The translations under genes and the position numbers were made by a program. The notes under the pieces were generated by a model. That model worked only from the letters and a program-made list of their open reading frames with translations. It ran no database searches and was not told the origin of the DNA. A stretch of 10,573 bases of DNA from Desulfobacterales bacterium (lineage in GTDB: Bacteria > Desulfobacterota > Desulfobacteria > Desulfobacterales > JAFDCJ01): assembly GCA_029939875.1 (NCBI GenBank), contig JAOZSC010000029.1:2601-13173 (forward strand), given 5' to 3'. Shown here piece after piece: positions 1 to 6,720 of this stretch; within the stretch, counting starts at the first letter, position 1; every line of letters starts with the position of its first letter.

Positions 1-20
1 CCTGAACCTTGCACCTTTTT
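1..20. repeat. Edge of a degenerate CC-heptad array
   Basis: The first 20 bases break into units that each begin with CCT (CCTGAA, CCTTGCA, CCTTTTT), the same 7-base pattern seen at 127-154 and 2075-2111. The array may continue to the left of the window. No gene is visible in 1-189. Confidence 0.45.
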
Positions 21-23
21 GTT

Positions 24-92
24 GTCAGCTGTCAGCTACGAGCTATGAGCTTTTTCAGCTATGAGGCTAGAAAGCTATGACGCTATGAAGCT
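24..92. repeat. Degenerate 7-9 bp tandem repeat, units ending in GCT
   Basis: Nine consecutive units of 7, 7, 7, 7, 9, 8, 8, 8 and 8 bases all end in GCT. The first two are identical (GTCAGCT) and later ones are variants such as ATGAGCT, ATGACGCT and ATGAAGCT. The array lies downstream of the mshE stop codon and carries no supported gene. Its function is unknown; slippage-generated simple sequence is the plain explanation. Confidence 0.6.
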
Positions 93-126
93 GGGAAACT
101 TTTTAAAGGATGCAATCCCTTTTTAG

Positions 127-154
127 CCTTTCACCTTTCACCTTTAACCTTTAT
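127..154. repeat. Four exact-length CCTTTNA-type heptads
   Basis: Four adjacent heptads read CCTTTCA, CCTTTCA, CCTTTAA and CCTTTAT. They lie about 35 bases past the mshE stop, in the transcribed 3' flank if the operon reads on. The same CC-initiated period recurs at 1-20 and 2075-2111, and in reverse orientation at 1910-1944. Confidence 0.65.
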
Positions 155-164
155 CCTGCGCGTA

Positions 165-181
165 GCGCCTGCACCTGGCGC
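165..181 (-). other. GC-rich hairpin just after the mshE stop
   Basis: A perfect 5-bp stem GCGCC/GGCGC with a 7-base loop lies 8 bases beyond the mshE stop codon. No T-run follows on the minus strand, so it is not a standard intrinsic terminator. It may stabilise the mRNA 3' end or may be incidental. The flanking GCGCTGACGCGC and GCGCTACGCGC form an imperfect direct repeat. Confidence 0.3.
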
Positions 182-189
182 GTCAGCGC

Positions 190-1893
190 TTACACCATCA
201 CCGCCGAGGCTGCCTCCTCCAGAGAGGTGATTCCCTGGATCACTTTTTCAACCGCATTTTCTTTCAGCGTAGTGAAATGTCCGGAATCGTGAGCCGCCCG
301 GGCGATTTCGTGAGCCGACTTTCTTTTTAAAATTAAGTCCTGGATCATTTCGTCGACAATCAGCACTTCATAGATGCCGGTCCGGCCTTTAAAGCCGGTA
401 TGCATGCAGTTAAAGCAGCCCTTGCCGTGCTTAAAATCGGCATCTTTAAAGCGTTCCAGTCCCCAGGATTTCAGGGCTTCTTCAGGTGGCTGGTAAGAAG
501 TCTTGCAGTTCGGGCAAACGGTGCGCACTAGGCGCTGGGCAAAGGAGACCACCATAACCGAAGCCACTAGAAACGGTTCAATCCCCATGTCGGTAAACCG
601 TGTGATGGCACCGGGGGCGTCGTTGGTGTGCAGGGTGCTCAACACCCGGTGCCCGGTCAATGCAGCCTGCACGGCGATGGTGGCGGTTTCCGAATCCCGG
701 ATCTCGCCGACCATGATGACATCCGGATCCTGGCGCAAAATAGAGCGCAGACCGCTGGCAAAGGTCATGCCGGCCTTGCGGTTGAGCTGGACCTGGCGAA
801 TTTTTTCGATACGGTACTCCACCGGGTCTTCCACCGTGATGATATTGATGTCCGCCTGGTTGATCTTTTTCAATATCGAATACAGGCTGGTGCTTTTGCC
901 GCTGCCGGTGGGACCGGTGCTCAAAATCATGCCATGGGACCGGTTGATCATGGCTTCAAGCCGGCCATGATCCTGTTCGCTCATGCCCAGCCTTTCCAGG
1001 GAAAAAATGCTGGTGCTGGTGTCCAGCAGACGCAGGACCATGTTCTCGCCGTAAATGGAGGGGATCGTGGAAGCCCGGATATTGATGTCTTTGTTTTTCA
1101 TTTTGACGGTGAAACGCCCGTCCTGGGGAATTCTGGAGATGGCGATGTCCATGTTGGCCAAAATTTTCAGCCGCGAGATGATCGGCAAAAACATCGACTT
1201 GGGTGGCGCCGGTACCTCATGCAGCCTGCCGTCCACCCGAAAGCGAACCTGCACGTAATTTTTTTCCGGGCTGACATGGATATCGCTGGCCCCCTCGCGC
1301 ACTCCCTGGGATAAAATAGAATTGACCAGCCGTACCACCGGTGCCTCCTCGGCCATGCCCTGCAGGGAGCTGACCTCCACATCCTCGAGGACCGGGGCTT
1401 TATCGCTGGTCTTATCGATTTCCATCTCTTCCATGTCTTCAAGGACACCGCCGATTCCGGCATAGGTGCCGTAAAGACTGTTGAGCAGCTGGTTTAAGTG
1501 CTGCTCGGTGCAGATGATGGCTTCGACTTCACAGTTGGTATAAACCTCGATGGCATCCAGGGCGTTGATGTCCAGCGGATCAGTCATGGCGATGGTCAGC
1601 AGCAGGCCGCTTTTTTGCAGCGGAGCAGCCTGATATTTATGGGCGATTTCAGCCGGCAGCAGGTTGGCCAGGTCCACGTCGAGGGTGTATTTGTCCGGTC
1701 GGTATTTTTCCAGCCGCAGCTGGTTGGATACCAGGTCGACAATCTGGGTTTCGCTGACAATGCCTTCGCGAACCAAAAATTGTCCGAGCTTCAATTTGCT
1801 CTTTTTCTGGAAGGGCAGGGCGTTTTCCAACTGCTTTTGGGTCAGCAACCCGCCTTCCACCAGTATTTCGCCGAGTTTTTTACGTGCTCTCAA
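190..1893 (-). CDS. mshE: MshE/GspE/PilB-type assembly ATPase with tandem MshEN motif
   Basis: This is the cytoplasmic hexameric ATPase that powers assembly of a type IV pilus or type II secretion pseudopilus. The 567-residue length is normal for the family. Residues 6-58 are an MshEN domain: two 24-residue motifs (6-29 and 35-58) exactly 5 residues apart, the arrangement known to bind cyclic di-GMP. Both carry KLG where RLG is usual. The catalytic half shows ASDIH at 202-206, Walker A GPTGSGKS at 327-334, an Asp box near 351-360, Walker B with GEIRD at 396-400, and a His box near 413-425. The zinc-binding tetracysteine is C460, C463, C493 and C496. The start is a TTG preceded by AGGA at 11 bases; an in-frame stop lies two codons upstream, so no longer start exists. 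It is the last cluster gene in the window, 245 bases after mshM. The close relatives GspE and PilB cannot be fully excluded; gene order favours MshE. Confidence 0.93.
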   Translation of the reverse strand: MRARKKLGEILVEGGLLTQKQLENALPFQKKSKLKLGQFLVREGIVSETQIVDLVSNQLRLEKYRPDKYTLDVDLANLLPAEIAHKYQAAPLQKSGLLLTIAMTDPLDINALDAIEVYTNCEVEAIICTEQHLNQLLNSLYGTYAGIGGVLEDMEEMEIDKTSDKAPVLEDVEVSSLQGMAEEAPVVRLVNSILSQGVREGASDIHVSPEKNYVQVRFRVDGRLHEVPAPPKSMFLPIISRLKILANMDIAISRIPQDGRFTVKMKNKDINIRASTIPSIYGENMVLRLLDTSTSIFSLERLGMSEQDHGRLEAMINRSHGMILSTGPTGSGKSTSLYSILKKINQADINIITVEDPVEYRIEKIRQVQLNRKAGMTFASGLRSILRQDPDVIMVGEIRDSETATIAVQAALTGHRVLSTLHTNDAPGAITRFTDMGIEPFLVASVMVVSFAQRLVRTVCPNCKTSYQPPEEALKSWGLERFKDADFKHGKGCFNCMHTGFKGRTGIYEVLIVDEMIQDLILKRKSAHEIARAAHDSGHFTTLKENAVEKVIQGITSLEEAASAVMV

Positions 1894-1909
1894 TTTTTAT
1901 CTATTCCTG

Positions 1910-1944
1910 GGTTGAACGGTTCAGGGTTCAACGTTCCGGGTTGA
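1910..1944. repeat. Heptad array in reverse orientation, upstream of mshE
   Basis: Five exact 7-base units follow one another: GGTTGAA, CGGTTCA, GGGTTCA, ACGTTCC, GGGTTGA. On the minus strand these read as variants of TGAACCC, the same family as the plus-strand array at 2075-2111. The array ends 16 bases from the mshE start codon, so it lies in the mshE leader. Confidence 0.6.
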
Positions 1945-2006
1945 AAAAAACCCCAAGCCGCAAATATTAAAGGGATTCTGTCTTCATCGTATTTATAAAG
2001 CCGGTT

Positions 2007-2020
2007 CACCCAATGGGGTG
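2007..2020. other. Small hairpin between heptad arrays
   Basis: CACCC and GGGTG form a perfect 5-bp stem around a 4-base loop, between the two opposed heptad arrays. No T-run adjoins it on either strand. I see no strong promoter for mshE in this gap, so mshE is probably transcribed from upstream. Confidence 0.25.
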
Positions 2021-2074
2021 CGTCGGGTATTCCGGATCTTGATCAATACAGTGAACAGTGCCCGTCGGTTGTAA

Positions 2075-2111
2075 CCTTTGAACCGTGAACCTGTTAACCT
2101 GGAACCCGTCA
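2075..2111. repeat. Heptad array (CC-initiated), downstream of mshM
   Basis: Units CCTTTGAA, CCGTGAA, CCTGTTAA, CCTGGAA and CCCGTCA (7 or 8 bases each) run from 2075 to 2111. They are oppositely oriented to the 1910-1944 array, so the two could pair around a roughly 130-base spacer. Confidence 0.6.
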
Positions 2112-2123
2112 GTTTAAGCATTT

Positions 2124-2138
2124 CCCGGCTTGTCCGGG
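2124..2138 (-). other. GC hairpin directly after the mshM stop
   Basis: CCCGG and CCGGG form a 5-bp stem with a 5-base loop, touching the mshM stop codon on the minus strand. It is followed by AAATGC rather than a T-run, so it is not a clear terminator. It could be an mRNA-stabilising or processing hairpin within the operon. Confidence 0.3.
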
Positions 2139-3875
2139 TCATGGTTTGCGTCCAAAAAAAGGGTCTGCAAAATAGGCCGTATTTTTATCCCACAGCGACG
2201 CTATCATTGCGCCGGTGGAAAGCTCTGCCGGCAACAGCTTCATCTGGGTGCCGGCCGCGGTTTTATGTTTATAAAGCTGTTTTAGCACAACGGCGAATTT
2301 CATGCCGGTTTCAGGATTCCAGAACGGTACCAGGCTCATGGGGGGGATACTGTCCGGATGCTGTCGCAGGATGTTGAAGGCAGCTTCCAAAGAATCCGTC
2401 TCTGCAATCCGAACCCACCACACCGGTTGGCCGGGGGCCGTCACACGGGCCGGGATAGCCGGCAGCCAGATACGCTGACCGGCTTCCACCCGGTCCGGGT
2501 CTTTAATATCGGGATTGGCCAGGATAAAGGATTTAAAATAAAGGGAATTAAATCCGCCGTAAACTTTTTCGATGATCCGCGACAGAGTTTCGTCACGTTT
2601 CAAAGCCATGCGGCCCAGAATCGCCCTATACAACGGGATCGATTGTACGTCCGGCTGGGCATCGATGGACGCCACTACGGCAGGAGCGGCCTCAATTTTT
2701 TGCTGGGGTGCGTCGGCCTTTGGCGGTTGGGCTGGTTTTGCCGGAGCCGGGCTAGTTTCCAATGGCTGGTTTTGCTTCGGCTCGATGTCAACCGTCTGCG
2801 GCGGACAGTCGGCATGAAATTTTCCGGAGGCTATCTGGGCCCGGACGGCAGGCGGTTGAACTTCGGTCACCGGGGTTCCAGCCGGATCGGCCGGGGCCGG
2901 GTTCCGGGCAAATGTCGATTGAAACGTTTCCACCACCCGGCTGTGCAGGGTGCCCAGGCGTTTCGACGGCACCATCAGCAATACCACGATTATCGCCATG
3001 ACGGCAGTCAGCGCCGCTGCGGCAGCAAATTTTTTCCAGCTGCGCGGTTCATCGGCAAATACCCGGCGGGCACAGGTGCGTACCAGAAAATAGCCGCTTT
3101 TGGTGCGGTTCTGGATAATCATGGACAGGATACTCTGGTGGCACAGGTTGATTATTTTACGGGGATAACCGCCGGTGATACGGTATAAGGCCCACAGGGC
3201 CGGGTAGGTGAACAAGTTGAGGGTTTTCGGTGAATTGCTGGATTTTTCCAGGCGGTATTTAATCATCAGCCGTGTGTCACGAAAATTCAACGGCTGGAGC
3301 CGATGATACAGGTTGATGCGATCAGCGAAATTCGGATACTTGCGGATGGTGGCTTCGAATTCTTTTTGGGCAAAAATAACAATCTGCAGCAGTTTGTATT
3401 CATTGGTTTCGTAATTTAAAAACTCCCGCAGAATTTCCAGGCAAAACGCCGGTATCTTTTGCCCTTCGTCGATAATCAGAACAACGGTCTTGTTGTCATC
3501 CACCCCTTTGCGGAACAGGAGCTGTTTGATGTGCTCTTTGATCTGCCAGTCGAGACTTCCCGGCGCCGGTTTTTTGCCCCAGAACATTTTGGTCACGGTG
3601 GCCAAAAATTCAGACGCGTTGAGAAAATAAGGGTCCAGCACCAGGTGGGTTTCCACTTCATCCTTGGTGGAAAAGCGGCGGATGAGTTGGCGGCACAGGG
3701 TGGTTTTTCCGGTGCCGACATCCCCGATGACCACGTTTAGTCCCCTGCGCAGCAGCAGCGACAGCTCCAGTTTTTGCAGACAGTCCCGGTGCTGCCGGGA
3801 ATGAAAAAAAAACTCGGGATCCGGAGAGTTTGAAAAAGGCTCCCGGGCTAAATTGAGAATGCTGAAGTAGTCCAT
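2139..3875 (-). CDS. mshM: ExeA/MshM-like AAA ATPase with transmembrane anchor and periplasmic LysM-like tail
   Basis: The N-terminal half (about 1-270) is an ExeA/GspA/MshM-type AAA ATPase: it opens with the family-typical 'F.LAREPFSNSPDP', has Walker A GDVGTGKT at 51-58 and Walker B VVLIIDEG at 131-138. A single membrane helix lies at about 283-302, after a positive patch (RSWKK), placing the ATPase in the cytoplasm and the rest in the periplasm. Residues about 325-410 are a Pro/Ala-rich spacer. Residues about 420-472 resemble a LysM peptidoglycan-binding domain (DETLSRIIEKVYG, then ANPDI and GQRIWLP). The end (about 485-550) is faintly SPOR-like, which is less certain. Related ExeA works with peptidoglycan to place a secretin, so this protein may do the same for the secretin encoded upstream. 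The 578-residue length exceeds a bare ATPase because of this tail. The ATG start is bounded by an upstream in-frame stop but has only a weak ribosome-binding site. No MshN-like TPR gene follows it. Confidence 0.88.
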   Translation of the reverse strand: MDYFSILNLAREPFSNSPDPEFFFHSRQHRDCLQKLELSLLLRRGLNVVIGDVGTGKTTLCRQLIRRFSTKDEVETHLVLDPYFLNASEFLATVTKMFWGKKPAPGSLDWQIKEHIKQLLFRKGVDDNKTVVLIIDEGQKIPAFCLEILREFLNYETNEYKLLQIVIFAQKEFEATIRKYPNFADRINLYHRLQPLNFRDTRLMIKYRLEKSSNSPKTLNLFTYPALWALYRITGGYPRKIINLCHQSILSMIIQNRTKSGYFLVRTCARRVFADEPRSWKKFAAAAALTAVMAIIVVLLMVPSKRLGTLHSRVVETFQSTFARNPAPADPAGTPVTEVQPPAVRAQIASGKFHADCPPQTVDIEPKQNQPLETSPAPAKPAQPPKADAPQQKIEAAPAVVASIDAQPDVQSIPLYRAILGRMALKRDETLSRIIEKVYGGFNSLYFKSFILANPDIKDPDRVEAGQRIWLPAIPARVTAPGQPVWWVRIAETDSLEAAFNILRQHPDSIPPMSLVPFWNPETGMKFAVVLKQLYKHKTAAGTQMKLLPAELSTGAMIASLWDKNTAYFADPFFGRKP

Positions 3876-4018
3876 GGCGTGTCGGCTCTGGTTTTAGCTG
3901 ATGCCTGATTTGAGCGATTATCGGAGTTGTAGCAGATACAAGATGCACACCTTAAGAAAAAAAATAAAATGAGCCTTTTAAAAAATTTGAAACACACTCA
4001 ACTCAATTCAGGTGAAAT

Positions 4019-5551
4019 TTATTTCTTTACCCCCTGGGCCCTGGGTCTCAGGATATGAGGGGTGATAAATATCAGCAGGTCTTCCATTTCATCTTTGTTA
4101 CTCTTGGTTTTGAACAGGTACCCCAGCCCGGGGATATCCTCCATCCAGGGGGTGCCGGTCTGGCTTCGGGTTGATTTTTCCTTGGTCAATCCTCCGATGA
4201 CCACTGTCTGGCCATCGTTTTGAATCACGTTGGTTTCGGCGTTTTTGGTTATGATCGTCGGATTGCCCAGCACAGTTTGGGAAAAATCCGGCTCATCCTT
4301 GTGCACCTTGATAAACATCTTCAAAGTCTTGCCGTCAATCACATGGGGGGTGACCCGCAGGCTCAGCACCGCCTTTTTATACTCGATTTTCACTTCGCCG
4401 TCTTCTACCGTCTGGAAGGGAATATCCGAGCCGCTTTCAATCAGGGCGGTCTGGTTGTCCAGGGTGGTAATGGACGGGCTGGACAAAATGTTGAGTTTGC
4501 CCTGGTCCTGCAGGGCTGAAAGCTGGACAGATAAGAGATATTCGCCCACCCGCTGGTAGAGGACCCCCAGCGTTGCCGGGTTAAAGCCGGCCAGGCCCGC
4601 TGCCGGCAGGTCAACTATTGACCCGGAAGTGACATCCACCGGCTGGCTGATTGACTGGTTCTGGTTGCCCACACCGCTGCCGCCGATGCCGAAGGTCTTG
4701 TCTCCGCTTTTGCCCTTGTAGGCGCCTCCCCACTGCACGCCCAATTCCCGGGCGACGCCCTTGCTGGCCTCGACAATGTGGGCTTCGATCAACACCTGGG
4801 GGGTGGGCCGGTCCAGTTTTTTAATCACTGCCAGGATGCGCTGCATGTCATTGGTCAATGCCTGCACAATCAATGAATTGGTGTGCTCATCGACCATGAT
4901 CGAGCCGGTTTTCTGACCGCCCCTGTTCACGCTGATGAATTTTTCAAGATTTTTGCTGAGCTTTTCGGCCTCCATGTATTTGACCGCCACGATACGGGTC
5001 AACGGCGGTTGAACAAACCTGAGCTCTTCGTTGCGGGCCTTGCTCTTCAGGTCCGCTTCCATGTCCTGGGCAGTCATGATGCGCAGGATGTCGCCTTGCC
5101 AGGTATAGCTCAGGCCCTGGGTTCGCAGAATGCTCTCAAACACCTCGTTCCAGGGAGCCTGGTGGATATTGACATTGATCTTGCCAACGACTTTTTCATT
5201 GAGAATGATGTTTTGATTGGCTGCCCGGGCAAGGGCCCGCAGCAGAACGGAAACATCGATGTTGTTCATTTTCATGCTGATTGGGCGGGTGGGCAGCGGT
5301 TTTTCGGCCTTCGGTGCGGGTTTGTCAGCCTCCTCTTTTGAAACGATGGCAAAAGGCTCTTCTTCAATAGAAGGCGGTTCGACCGCCGAGTTGCCCTTGG
5401 ACTCTTCCGCCTTTACCCGCCATTTTTCGTAGAAGGGATTCTTGACGGACTGCAGATCTTTTTTAGGCGCACAGGAGCCGATCCAGGCAATCGCCAGAAA
5501 AAGACAGAAGATTTCCACGAAAACTTTATATCTATGCCAATCTGTAGTCAT
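4019..5551 (-). CDS. mshL: Lipoprotein secretin, MshL/PilQ/GspD family
   Basis: This protein forms the outer-membrane ring through which a pilus or secreted substrate passes. Its N-terminus is a lipoprotein signal: a hydrophobic stretch at 10-25 ending in the lipobox IGSC, with Cys27 as the acylated residue. A charged, Pro-rich linker (about 45-88) follows. Residues about 91-160 match an STN/N0-type domain, about 180-250 a secretin N1-like repeat, and about 250-500 the secretin pore domain. The pore domain includes the closing signature VIGGL (450-454) and DIPGLGYLFK (472-481). At 510 residues it is close to MshL and shorter than PilQ; no AMIN domain is visible. The lipid anchor suggests it may reach the outer membrane without a separate pilotin. 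It starts 12 bases after the pilP stop, with an in-frame TGA just upstream, so the ATG is secure. Confidence 0.93.
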   Translation of the reverse strand: MTTDWHRYKVFVEIFCLFLAIAWIGSCAPKKDLQSVKNPFYEKWRVKAEESKGNSAVEPPSIEEEPFAIVSKEEADKPAPKAEKPLPTRPISMKMNNIDVSVLLRALARAANQNIILNEKVVGKINVNIHQAPWNEVFESILRTQGLSYTWQGDILRIMTAQDMEADLKSKARNEELRFVQPPLTRIVAVKYMEAEKLSKNLEKFISVNRGGQKTGSIMVDEHTNSLIVQALTNDMQRILAVIKKLDRPTPQVLIEAHIVEASKGVARELGVQWGGAYKGKSGDKTFGIGGSGVGNQNQSISQPVDVTSGSIVDLPAAGLAGFNPATLGVLYQRVGEYLLSVQLSALQDQGKLNILSSPSITTLDNQTALIESGSDIPFQTVEDGEVKIEYKKAVLSLRVTPHVIDGKTLKMFIKVHKDEPDFSQTVLGNPTIITKNAETNVIQNDGQTVVIGGLTKEKSTRSQTGTPWMEDIPGLGYLFKTKSNKDEMEDLLIFITPHILRPRAQGVKK

Positions 5552-5563
5552 AACCCATCAATC

Positions 5564-6064
5564 CTATTGCATTTCTTCCAGTGGAAGGATAAATTTTTTC
5601 CGGTTGCCGTCCATGGTGATCAGGATCACGTGATTGGGATAAATGCGCTGAACCACATATCCACCCGGTTCGAGCTTATCTCCGTTTTCATATTCCATTC
5701 CGTTGATGATCGCCAGTCGCCGGTTTCCCATCTGCAAAAACCCCGAGTACATAATTTTGCCTTTCAGCACCCCGGGGGTAGTATTTTGTTGCTGTGCGAG
5801 CTTGTTGTTTTTGAGCTGAACCAGGGGGTCCTGGACCCATTTCTCCTGGGCTTTTTTCAAAATATATGACTGCCTTTTGTTAAGGCCCCTTTTTGTGTTA
5901 TCGGCTACCTTGGTGATGAACGCATTGAGATTATCCAGCCCTTTTTCAGTCTTGAACTGGGCGGAGGGTGCCGGGTTGCGCGGCGAAGCAAGAAACAGGA
6001 TATAGATCGCGTATACCACCGCCAGCAGCATGGCCCCGACAATTATTTTTTCTCTTTTTGACAT
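5564..6064 (-). CDS. pilP: PilP/GspC/MshK-like inner-membrane alignment protein
   Basis: This is a 166-residue bitopic protein with a short cytoplasmic N-terminus (MSKREK), one membrane helix at about 7-26, and a periplasmic remainder. The C-terminal part (about 104-163, from YSGFLQMGNRRLAIINGMEYENGD onwards in key residues) has the small beta-rich pattern of the PilP and GspC homology region. That region contacts the N0 domain of the secretin. A 'KWVQDP' segment at 75-80 precedes it. Position immediately before the secretin gene supports this role. The assignment rests on fold pattern and gene order more than on strong identity. The start is bounded by an upstream in-frame stop and has no clear Shine-Dalgarno; AGACTGA occurs twice just before it. 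A 121-base gap separates it from pilO, unusually large within this tight part of the cluster. Confidence 0.78.
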   Translation of the reverse strand: MSKREKIIVGAMLLAVVYAIYILFLASPRNPAPSAQFKTEKGLDNLNAFITKVADNTKRGLNKRQSYILKKAQEKWVQDPLVQLKNNKLAQQQNTTPGVLKGKIMYSGFLQMGNRRLAIINGMEYENGDKLEPGGYVVQRIYPNHVILITMDGNRKKFILPLEEMQ

Positions 6065-6185
6065 CAGTCTGTGTTCAGTCTTTTTTTAGTTCTACCCAGG
6101 CAAAATTAAGTTTTGTCTTTCCAACAGAATCTTGGTGCATGTATTCACAAACACTGTTATGTATTCTTAGGCACTGCTTCTGCTT

Positions 6186-6719
6186 TCACTTCTGCGCCAG
6201 CCAGATTTTCAGCTTGAACTGCCTGGAGGACTCAATGGCGCTCACCTGAATCTCCTCGATGCATTCCAGGGAAGGGATGGTTCCCAGTTCAATCAGAAAA
6301 TCGCGCAGCTTCATAAACTCGCCGGTTGCATCAATGCGCATCAGTAAAAATCCGCTTTTGCTGACAGCCGAGTTGACGTCGGTTTTCAGTTCGTTGAGCT
6401 TGAGGTCATGACGCTGGGCCATTTCCTGCAACTGCCATGTTATGTCTTCGATCTTACCGTGCGCGAGTTTGACCTGCTTTGTTGCCGGCAGGCTGGTCGG
6501 ATTTTTATCTTTGACGCGTTTCAAAAGAGTGTTGAACACCGGCTTCAGGATTCGCTGTTCTTCAATGTGATTGCGCAGTTTTGCGATGTCTTTGTCCAGT
6601 TCGACCGTGGTGTTCTGGGACGGTATGATGATTAAAAATATGAAGGCCACGATTCCCCCGGCGCATATTAAGAAATAGACCAGGCTTTGGGTCGGCAATA
6701 TGGACAATATTTTTTTCAT
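6186..6719 (-). CDS. pilO: PilO/GspM/MshJ-like inner-membrane protein
   Basis: This is a 177-residue bitopic protein: a short N-terminus, one membrane helix at about 13-33, a charged coiled-coil segment at about 36-75, and a small globular periplasmic domain at about 85-177. The motif 'FMKLRDFLIELGTIPSLECIEEIQVS' region (about 135-160) is characteristic of PilO-type proteins. In T4P systems PilN and PilO form a heterodimer that links cytoplasmic PilM to PilP and the secretin. Here its partner would be the C-terminal half of the upstream fused protein. Its ATG follows the upstream TAG stop after a single base (TAGCATG), indicating translational coupling. Length and layout are normal for the family. 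Confidence 0.82.
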   Translation of the reverse strand: MKKILSILPTQSLVYFLICAGGIVAFIFLIIIPSQNTTVELDKDIAKLRNHIEEQRILKPVFNTLLKRVKDKNPTSLPATKQVKLAHGKIEDITWQLQEMAQRHDLKLNELKTDVNSAVSKSGFLLMRIDATGEFMKLRDFLIELGTIPSLECIEEIQVSAIESSRQFKLKIWLAQK

Positions 6720-6720
6720 G

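Noticed and set aside
1..155. Possible CRISPR array
   Set aside because: The units are 7-9 bases in direct contact, with no 20-40 base repeats or unique spacers, and no cas genes are present.
628..1314. 228-codon plus-strand open frame opposite mshE
   Set aside because: It is antisense to the conserved Walker and zinc-binding regions of mshE and shows no domain pattern of its own. It is a shadow frame produced by GC-rich codon use.
1990..2020. Possible promoter for mshE on the minus strand
   Set aside because: TTGGGT and TACGAT at 16-bp spacing match the consensus poorly, so I could not support it.
2358..3188. 276-codon plus-strand open frame opposite mshM
   Set aside because: The product is Arg/Gly/His-rich with no recognisable domain, and it lies opposite a clearly coding gene.
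3954..3983. Terminator-like T-rich stretch between mshL and mshM on the minus strand
   Set aside because: There is an eight-T run, but the preceding stem is only AT pairs around GGCTCA, too weak to call an intrinsic terminator.
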